A program made the position numbers and the translations under genes. Below are positions 27,410-32,474 of a stretch of DNA of 32,474 bases, piece by piece (positions within the stretch are counted from its first letter, which is position 1; every line of letters starts with the position of its first letter). Under the pieces are notes generated by a model that searched no databases, was not told the origin of the DNA, and saw only the letters and a list, made by a program, of their open reading frames with translations. Source of the DNA: Roseburia sp. (GTDB taxonomy: Bacteria; Bacillota; Clostridia; Lachnospirales; Lachnospiraceae); NCBI GenBank assembly GCA_023662875.1, contig JAMPIG010000042.1:1-32474 (forward strand), read 5' to 3'.

Positions 27410-27691
27410 TGAGATCAGTGGCTGCCGTATACGGAAAGCGAGATAATGGCAAATGCGGAGAACGGAAAGAGTACCTTTTCGAAAGGGTGTAAGAGAGGGA
27501 GCGTCAATGGGCTGAAAGCGTTCCTCATCGGCGAAAGGGGAAGTGCATCCGGGAGCAGGTTCGGCGAGCGTCATCGACGGGTAGCCGGACACGTGAGCGC
27601 GCGTTAAGCGTAAAGAGGGGAGGGCTTGTTGCCCTTAAGCAGAGTGGAACCGCGGGAAATCGTCTCTAAGATGGATTTCCCGCGTGTTTTT
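27410..27691 (+). promoter_or_regulatory. T-box riboswitch, cysteine-specific
   Basis: The leader carries the T-box sequence AGAGTGGAACCGCGGG (27641-27656). Its TGGA bulge would pair with a tRNA ending UCCA, and tRNA-Cys has U at the discriminator position, which fits control of the cysE and cysS genes. A TGC at 27544-27546 is a candidate specifier codon; the Stem I fold was not computed. Uncharged tRNA-Cys would favour the antiterminator and raise expression. It ends in the attenuator at 27651-27691. Confidence 0.85.
27651..27691 (+). terminator. T-box attenuator (intrinsic terminator)
   Basis: CGCGGGAAATC (27651-27661) pairs with GATTTCCCGCG (27674-27684), 11 bp, followed by TGTTTTT. The left arm overlaps the T-box sequence, as needed for a switch between terminator and antiterminator. 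Confidence 0.9.
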
Positions 27692-27860
27692 GCGGTATAA
27701 CCTTATTCGAGGCAGGAAACGTCCGGATGGCCTCCATATCGTAATTACGGGGCAATCCCGGGAAAACGCTCTGCGGCGGAAAGCGCACGGTTGGCTATGG
27801 GCGTCCCCGCATTGCGAACCATGCTTTTGACAGCTGACGGAAGACGTAAGGAAGGTGTTT

Positions 27861-28547
27861 ATGGGTATATTCGGAAACATGCGGGAGGAGATCCGGATCA
27901 TACGGGAGCGGGATCCGGCGATCCATTCCTCTCTGGAGGTATTCCTCTATCCGAGCTTTAAGGTGATGATGCATTACCGGGCGGCGCACAGGTTGTATGA
28001 GAAGGGCCATTATTTCTGGGCAAGATGGGTTTCCCAAAGGGCGGTGCGCAAGACCGGCATCGAGATTCATCCGGGAGCGAAGATCGGGAAGGGCTTTTTT
28101 ATCGATCACGGGAACGGGGTGATTATCGGGGAGACCGCCGTGATCGGAGACAATGTGACGCTGTATCAGGGGGTCACGCTGGGCGGAACAGGAAAGGAAC
28201 ACGGGAAACGGCATCCCACGGTGGGCAATAACGTCATGATCAGCGCGGGGGCAAAGGTGTTGGGCTCCTTTCGCATCGGGGACAATTCCAAGATCGGCGC
28301 GGGCAGCGTGGTTTTGAGCGAGGTGCCGCCCTGCTCCACTGTAGTGGGTGTGCCGGGGAGAGTGGTGAAGAGAGGAAACAGGGCGCTTCCCCAGGAAACG
28401 ATGAATCAGACGGATCTGCCGGATCCGGTGAGAGAAGACATCGCCAATCTGCAGAGGGAGAATGCGGAGCTGACGAATCGGCTGCTGGAGCTGGAGAACG
28501 AATTGCGGCGGATGAAGAAGAGGCAGGAAGAGCGGGAGAATAGGTAG
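27861..28547 (+). CDS. cysE: Serine O-acetyltransferase
   Basis: CysE makes O-acetylserine from serine and acetyl-CoA, the first committed step to cysteine. The protein has 228 residues. ATG 27861 is chosen with AAGGAAGG upstream over GTG 27855. After a short helical N-terminus (FLYPSFKVMMHYRAAHRLY) comes the left-handed beta-helix with hexapeptide repeats (IEIHPGAKIGKGFFIDHGNG, VIIGETAVIGDNVTLYQGVT, then KRHPTVGNNVMISAGAKVLG); the catalytic His is likely the one in IDHGNG. The C-terminal ~35 residues (REDIANLQRENAELTNRLLE) form a coiled coil not seen in short CysE. It is controlled by the cysteine T-box and is followed after 58 bp by cysS, pairing cysteine supply with cysteinyl-tRNA charging. 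Confidence 0.93.
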   Translation: MGIFGNMREEIRIIRERDPAIHSSLEVFLYPSFKVMMHYRAAHRLYEKGHYFWARWVSQRAVRKTGIEIHPGAKIGKGFFIDHGNGVIIGETAVIGDNVTLYQGVTLGGTGKEHGKRHPTVGNNVMISAGAKVLGSFRIGDNSKIGAGSVVLSEVPPCSTVVGVPGRVVKRGNRALPQETMNQTDLPDPVREDIANLQRENAELTNRLLELENELRRMKKRQEERENR

Positions 28548-28605
28548 GAATGTAAGTGCCGAAAAAGGGAAATCGGTATGTATGAGCGCATAGGAGGAAC
28601 AAATC

Positions 28606-30057
28606 ATGGAAAACAAGCTGCATTTTTATAACACACTGACAAAGCGGGTGGAGAAATTCGTGCCAAACGAGGACGGGAAGGTAGCGATGTATACCTGCGG
28701 CCCCACGGTGTATCATTTTGCCCACATCGGGAATCTGAGAAGCTATATCATGGAGGATCTGCTGGAGAAAACGCTGCGTTATATCGGTTACGATGTAAAG
28801 CGCGTCATGAATATCACGGACGTGGGGCATCTTTCCAGCGACGCGGATACCGGCGAGGATAAGATGTTAGAGGGGGCGAAGAGAGAGCATAAGTCCGTGA
28901 TGGAAATTGCGAAATTTTACACGGACGCGTTTTTTGAGGATTGCCGCAGCCTGAACATTAAGACGCCCGACGTGGTGGAGCCTGCCACCAACTGCATCCC
29001 GGAGTTCATCCATATGATAGAGGCTCTGCTGCAAAAAGGCTTCGCCTATGAGGCCGGAGGCAATATTTATTTTGATACGTCAAGACTGAAGGATTATTAT
29101 GTGTTTTCCAACCAGAGCGAGAAGGAGCTGCTGGTCGGCGTCCGGGAGGACGTGGAGGAGGATGAGAACAAGAGGAATAAGAGCGATTTTGTGCTCTGGT
29201 TCACCAAGTCCAAGTTTGAGGATCAGGAGCTGAAGTGGGAGAGTCCCTGGGGGCTGGGCTACCCCGGCTGGCATATCGAGTGCTCCTGCATCAGCATGAA
29301 GCATCTGGGCGAGTATATGGATATCCACTGTGGTGGCGTGGATAATATCTTCCCCCATCATACCAACGAGGTGGCGCAGAGCGAGTCGTATCTGGGGCAT
29401 AAGTGGTGCAATTACTGGTTCCATGTGCATCATCTGAACGACCGCTCCGGGAAGATGAGTAAGTCTAAGGGGAATTTTCTGACGGTTTCCCTGTTGCGGT
29501 CCAAGGGCTACAATCCGCTGGTTTACCGTCTGTTCTGCCTGCAGTCTCACTACCGGAAGCCTCTGGAATTTTCCTTCGAGGTGCTGGATAACATGAGCGC
29601 AGCCTATGAAAAGCTGGTGAAAAGGATCGGGAGCTTAAGCCGGGAGGGGCAGACGGACGAGGCGGCCTTTGCGGCGTATCGGGCGAAGTTTGAGGAGGCT
29701 CTCTGCGACGATCTGAACTCTTCCATGGCGATCACGGTGCTTTACGACATGCTGAAGGCGGATATCCCGGACGCCACGAAGTTTGCGCTGGCGGAGGATT
29801 TCGATCGGGTGCTTTCGCTGGATCTGACGACGGCGCATGAGGCGGCAAGGGCGGAGAGCGGCGTTGACGAAGAGCTGAAGGCTTATGTTCTGGGGAAGAT
29901 CGAAGAGAGGAAGGCGGCCAAAAAGGAGAAGGATTTCGCAAAGGCGGACGCGATCCGGGCGGAGCTTCTGGAGAAGGGGATTGTCCTGGAGGACACCCGG
30001 GAAGGGGTTAAGTGGAAAGTGTGCAAAGAAATTATAGGCGGTCAAGAGGGGGCGTAG
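28606..30057 (+). CDS. cysS: Cysteinyl-tRNA synthetase
   Basis: The 483-residue class I synthetase charges tRNA-Cys. ATG 28606 follows AGGAGG. Motifs: the zinc Cys C31 in YTCGPTVYHFAHIGNLRSY with the HIGH-type HIGN (40-43), ECSCISMKHLG with a zinc Cys, GGVDNIFPHHTNEVAQ with a zinc His, and KMSKS in SGKMSKSKGNF (about 283-287). DALR-like and C-terminal anticodon-binding helices follow. Length fits the family (about 460-480) with a few extra residues. Its last codons (QEGA) and stop lie inside copy B of the 61-bp repeat, so that repeat has been tolerated or has even replaced the original end. It belongs to the T-box-controlled unit. Confidence 0.96.
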   Translation: MENKLHFYNTLTKRVEKFVPNEDGKVAMYTCGPTVYHFAHIGNLRSYIMEDLLEKTLRYIGYDVKRVMNITDVGHLSSDADTGEDKMLEGAKREHKSVMEIAKFYTDAFFEDCRSLNIKTPDVVEPATNCIPEFIHMIEALLQKGFAYEAGGNIYFDTSRLKDYYVFSNQSEKELLVGVREDVEEDENKRNKSDFVLWFTKSKFEDQELKWESPWGLGYPGWHIECSCISMKHLGEYMDIHCGGVDNIFPHHTNEVAQSESYLGHKWCNYWFHVHHLNDRSGKMSKSKGNFLTVSLLRSKGYNPLVYRLFCLQSHYRKPLEFSFEVLDNMSAAYEKLVKRIGSLSREGQTDEAAFAAYRAKFEEALCDDLNSSMAITVLYDMLKADIPDATKFALAEDFDRVLSLDLTTAHEAARAESGVDEELKAYVLGKIEERKAAKKEKDFAKADAIRAELLEKGIVLEDTREGVKWKVCKEIIGGQEGA

Positions 30058-30103
30058 CCCATCTCTTTGTGCGGGCATTCTTCCGGACTTACAGCGATTG
30101 TTC
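30043..30103 (+). repeat. 61-bp dispersed repeat, copy B
   Basis: It matches 12541-12601 at 55 of 61 positions. It overlaps the last 15 bp of cysS including the stop. The left outer hairpin arm found in copy A is absent here; only the inner AAGAG/CTCTT pairing remains. Confidence 0.8.
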
Positions 30104-30106
30104 TTG

Positions 30107-30136
30107 ACAATAGAATCGACTCTCTGATTCTATTGT
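30107..30136. repeat. Perfect inverted repeat between cysS and mrnC
   Basis: ACAATAGAATC and GATTCTATTGT, 11-bp perfect arms with an 8-nt loop, directly after repeat copy B. It has no U-tract. It could be a protein-binding site or a 3' mRNA structure. Confidence 0.65.
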
Positions 30137-30251
30137 ATGTGCCGTTGGAGGCGGCATAACGGGAAGTGTGCCAGGAAAATCCAGGTTACGCAAGGCGAGC
30201 AGGTTCGTAAGGCCAGCTTGCTGGCTTGGGAGAACGCCCGGAAGGGATAAG

Positions 30252-30749
30252 ATGACGGGACAGAAAGTGACAGAGCAGAAAATGACAGGACAGGAAGCGA
30301 TGGAACAGAAGACGGTGGGAGAGGAGCTCCTGGCGAAGATCAGGGAAGTCTTCCCCGGTAAGAAACAGGATATCCGAAGCTATTCTCCCCTGACGCTGGC
30401 CTATATCGGGGACGCGGTTTTCGACCTGATGATCCGGACGGCGGTTGTGGAGCAGGCGAACCGCCCCGCCAACGATTTGCATCATATTGCGGTAAAATAT
30501 GTCAACGCCGGAGCTCAGGCCAGGATGATTGCCGCGCTGGCGGACAGGCTTACGGAGGAGGAGCGGGCGGTGTATCACAGGGGAAAGAACGCCAAACCTC
30601 ATACCATGGCGAAGAACGCCTCCGCCGGGGATTACCGGAGGGCTACGGGCTTTGAGGCGCTGGTGGGATGGCTGTATCTACAGGGTGATCTGGATCGGAT
30701 TCTGGAGCTGGTAAAGGAAGGGATCGCCGCCGCGGGGCTGGAGCTTTGA
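30252..30749 (+). CDS. mrnC: Mini-ribonuclease III
   Basis: MrnC trims 23S rRNA precursors in Gram-positive bacteria and is an RNase III catalytic domain without the dsRNA-binding domain. ATG 30252 follows GGAAGGGATAAG; an upstream in-frame start at 30168 has no comparable site. The protein has 165 residues. The signature TLAYIGDAVFDLMIRTAVVE carries the catalytic acidic residues, then HHIAVKYVNAGAQA, RGKNAKPHTMAKNASAGDYR and the second acidic helix GFEALVGWLYLQGDLDRI. The first ~20 residues (MTGQKVTEQKMTGQEAMEQK) are a low-complexity Gln/Glu/Lys extension. Its place between cysS and rlmB is the conserved Firmicute order. Confidence 0.92.
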   Translation: MTGQKVTEQKMTGQEAMEQKTVGEELLAKIREVFPGKKQDIRSYSPLTLAYIGDAVFDLMIRTAVVEQANRPANDLHHIAVKYVNAGAQARMIAALADRLTEEERAVYHRGKNAKPHTMAKNASAGDYRRATGFEALVGWLYLQGDLDRILELVKEGIAAAGLEL

Positions 30750-30942
30750 GAGGCGGGTGGAGAGACAAAGTCCGAGAGACGAGAGCCTTGAGAAGAGGGC
30801 GAAAGAGACAGAACAAAGGATGAAAGGCGAGAGCCTTGAGAGGCGGATGGAAGAACCGAAGAATGCCTGACCGGAGTTTTGAAGCGATCGGGAAAGCTTT
30901 GCGGAAAAAGGTTTCGTGCAGTCGGAAAGGGAAAGAAAATAC

Positions 30943-31524
30943 ATGATATATCATATTTCGGAAACTCCCGGAATCAAGGTTTTGACTCCGAAGGTTTCCA
31001 CACACAAAAAGGCATACGTCTACGGAGTTGAGAATCTGGTCACGGGACTGCTGTTCGGCGTAAGGCAGGACGATTTTGATTTCATGATTTATACGGACGA
31101 CGAGGACAGGCCGCATATATGTGAGTGCTACCCCGACGGGATGCGAAAAAAGTATGCAGGCAGGAGCTGTTCAGTCTATGAGCTGCCGGAGGAAGGGTTT
31201 CTGCGGGGTATGACATCCTGGAGCTCGGAGCTTGTTTCGACGCAGGAGGTCAGGGTGCAGAGAGAAACGGTGGTGCCGGATTTGTATCAGAGGCTGTTGG
31301 AGGAGGAAGCGAAGGGGACGCTCGTCATCCACAGATATCAGGACAGTCCGGAATACAGGAAGATGATTTCCGAACATATTGTGGATCGGCTGGTTCGCTT
31401 TGATATCCTGAAAGGAGACTGGGAGAAGGATGAAAGATTCGCGGGCTGCTACAGGCCCGTCATCGAGGCGCTGCTGTCCGTGACGGACGGGCATCTGCTC
31501 TGCGGGGAGCCGGAAACGGTATAG
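30943..31524 (+). CDS. Uncharacterised protein between mrnC and rlmB
   Basis: I do not recognise a named family. ATG 30943 (193 residues) is preceded by GGAAAGGGAAAG; a GTG at 30916 is also in frame. The N-terminus MIYHISETPGIKVLTPKVS, followed by HKKAYVYGVENLVTGLLFG, recalls the start of small ADP-ribosyltransferase-like folds (Tyr-His-Ile-Ser, then a -L-x-P- element and a VY strand), but the match is by eye only. No membrane segment is present. Its 3' end lies in the first copy of a 23-bp direct repeat. In many relatives thyX occupies this position between mrnC and rlmB; here that gene is absent. It is probably co-transcribed with mrnC; the 193-bp gap between them is purine-rich with repeats of GAGAGCCTTGAGA. 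Confidence 0.65.
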   Translation: MIYHISETPGIKVLTPKVSTHKKAYVYGVENLVTGLLFGVRQDDFDFMIYTDDEDRPHICECYPDGMRKKYAGRSCSVYELPEEGFLRGMTSWSSELVSTQEVRVQRETVVPDLYQRLLEEEAKGTLVIHRYQDSPEYRKMISEHIVDRLVRFDILKGDWEKDERFAGCYRPVIEALLSVTDGHLLCGEPETV

Positions 31525-31621
31525 CGGACGGCGGCGAGGGAGCAGGGAAACGCAGGAGGCGCCAATTGCGAAGAAGCGTGGAACATGTGCGGCGGGAACC
31601 GGAAACGGTATAGCGGACGGC
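31510..31621 (+). repeat. Direct repeat pair, 89 bp apart
   Basis: The 23 bp at 31510-31532 (CCGGAAACGGTATAGCGGAC...) recur exactly at 31599-31621, and the next ~20 bp are similar in both. The first copy contains the stop region of the upstream gene, so this looks like a partly decayed 89-bp tandem duplication. Confidence 0.8.
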
Positions 31622-31691
31622 TGGCGAAGAAGCCGGGAAACAGGTATCCGCGAGGCAGAACCGATGGATCGGTCAAAACGAGGAGGGCATC

Positions 31692-32435
31692 ATGTCATAT
31701 CAGGAGTATACCATAGAGGGACGGAATGCGGTCATGGAGGCCTTTCGTTCCGGAAAGACCATAGACAGGCTTTATATTCAGGACGGCTGCCAGGACGGCC
31801 CGATTCTTTCCATCAAGCGGGAGGCAAAGAAGCAGGATACCTTAATCAAGTATGTGACGAGGGAGCGGCTGGATCAGATATCCGAGACGGGAAAGCATCA
31901 GGGCGTCATCGCGTCGGCCGCCGCCTATGAGTACGCTGAGGTGGAGGACATTTTACGGGCAGCCCGGGAGAAGGGGGAGCCGCCCTTTGTATTCCTGTTG
32001 GATAACATTGAGGATCCTCATAACCTGGGGGCGATCATCCGCACCGCCAATCTGGCGGGAGCGCATGGGGTGATTATCCCCAAAAACCGTGCGGTGGGGC
32101 TGACGGCGACAGTGGCAAGAACCTCCGCGGGGGCGCTGAATTATACGCCGGTGGCTAAGGTGACGAACCTTGCCAAGACCATTGAGGAGCTGAAAAAGGA
32201 AGGAATGTGGTTCGTCTGCGCGGATATGGACGGCACGGTGATGTATGAGCTGGACCTGAAGGGGGCGATCGGACTTGTCATCGGCAGCGAGGGCGAGGGG
32301 GTAGGCCGATTGGTAAAAGAGAAGTGCGATATGACGGCGGCGATTCCGATGAAGGGCAATATTGATTCCCTGAACGCTTCCGTGGCGGCGGGAGTGCTGG
32401 CTTACGAGGTGGTTCGGCAGCGTCTGCGGGGGTAA
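31692..32435 (+). CDS. rlmB: 23S rRNA 2'-O-methyltransferase, RlmB/TrmH (SpoU) family
   Basis: The 247-residue SPOUT methyltransferase is expected to methylate guanosine 2251 of 23S rRNA. ATG 31692 has a strong GAGGAGGG site. The N-terminal RNA-binding domain (YTIEGRNAVMEAFRSGKTID to about residue 75) is followed by the knotted SPOUT domain with motif 1 DNIEDPHNLGAIIRTANLAG, motif 2 IGSEGEGVGRLV and motif 3 IPMKGNIDSLNASVAAGVLA. All are complete, with the Arg, Glu and Asn expected in the family. It continues the cysS-mrnC block. The exact methylated nucleotide is inferred from family and synteny. Confidence 0.93.
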   Translation: MSYQEYTIEGRNAVMEAFRSGKTIDRLYIQDGCQDGPILSIKREAKKQDTLIKYVTRERLDQISETGKHQGVIASAAAYEYAEVEDILRAAREKGEPPFVFLLDNIEDPHNLGAIIRTANLAGAHGVIIPKNRAVGLTATVARTSAGALNYTPVAKVTNLAKTIEELKKEGMWFVCADMDGTVMYELDLKGAIGLVIGSEGEGVGRLVKEKCDMTAAIPMKGNIDSLNASVAAGVLAYEVVRQRLRG

Positions 32436-32465
32436 GAAGACGGCATTAGCAGAAAGGAAACGGAT

Positions 32466-32474
32466 ATGGCGGGG
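32466..32474 (+). CDS. Start of next gene (partial)
   Basis: ATG 32466 is preceded by AGAAAGGAAACGG, a usable ribosome binding site 30 bp after rlmB. Only M-A-G is visible before the window ends. By synteny a YacP-type RNase or sigH often follows, but the sequence does not show which. Confidence 0.4.

Overview
The window looks like a chromosome segment of an anaerobic, moderately GC-rich Lachnospiraceae-type Firmicute, probably a gut commensal. The basis is the cysE-cysS-mrnC-rlmB core block led by a cysteine T-box, strong AGGAGG-type ribosome binding sites with occasional TTG/GTG starts, glycan-degrading enzymes (GH43, GH2 LacZ) and oxygen-sensitive 2-hydroxyacyl-CoA dehydratase-type proteins. 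The organism is inferred from gene content only.

Layout. 1-1470: 5'-truncated IS66 transposase and a terminator. 1540-3670: an unknown membrane-anchored protein and a membrane-anchored protein ending in a PTS EIIA-like domain without its histidines. 3804-6063: a GH43 glycosidase convergent with a FadR-type GntR regulator, whose upstream region holds a clear minus-strand promoter and a TGGTC-A-GACCA palindrome. 6365-18871: the most interesting part, a same-strand cluster of hypB, a cooC-like ATPase, two 2-hydroxyacyl-CoA dehydratase-family subunits, a flavodoxin-fold reductase, the dehydratase activase, a 54-residue membrane protein, a small cysteine-motif protein that may be related to acetyl-CoA synthase, a 936-residue Fe-S/FAD/NAD(P)H oxidoreductase and hypA. 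An AT-rich two-gene block (AAA_14/DUF4143-type ATPase plus an unknown DPDNG-motif protein) sits inside it behind three 41-bp hairpin repeats. 19178-26318: pepD, lacZ, a DEAD-box helicase with an Arg/Gly-rich repeat tail, and ispF. 26381-27142 (minus): an N-terminally truncated Rpn/YhgA-type protein. 27375-32474: promoter, Cys T-box, cysE, cysS, mrnC, an unknown gene, rlmB and the first codons of a next gene.

How the genes may work together. In known dehydratase systems an ATP-driven activase passes electrons one at a time to a two-subunit Fe-S enzyme. Here the electron source could be the large flavoprotein. What is unusual is that this module is bracketed by nickel chaperones (HypA, HypB, CooC) while no hydrogenase, CO dehydrogenase or urease catalytic subunit is present in the window, and the usual CoA-transferase partner of amino-acid-fermenting dehydratases is absent too. 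I infer a candidate uncharacterised nickel-linked, ATP-activated Fe-S redox system; the sequence does not show its substrate.

Non-coding structure is also rich: two back-to-back long hairpins at the 3' end of the activase gene, a 61-bp repeat shared with the 3' end of cysS, a perfect 34-bp palindrome after hypA, and the 41-bp hairpin repeats. I saw no tRNA, rRNA or CRISPR array.
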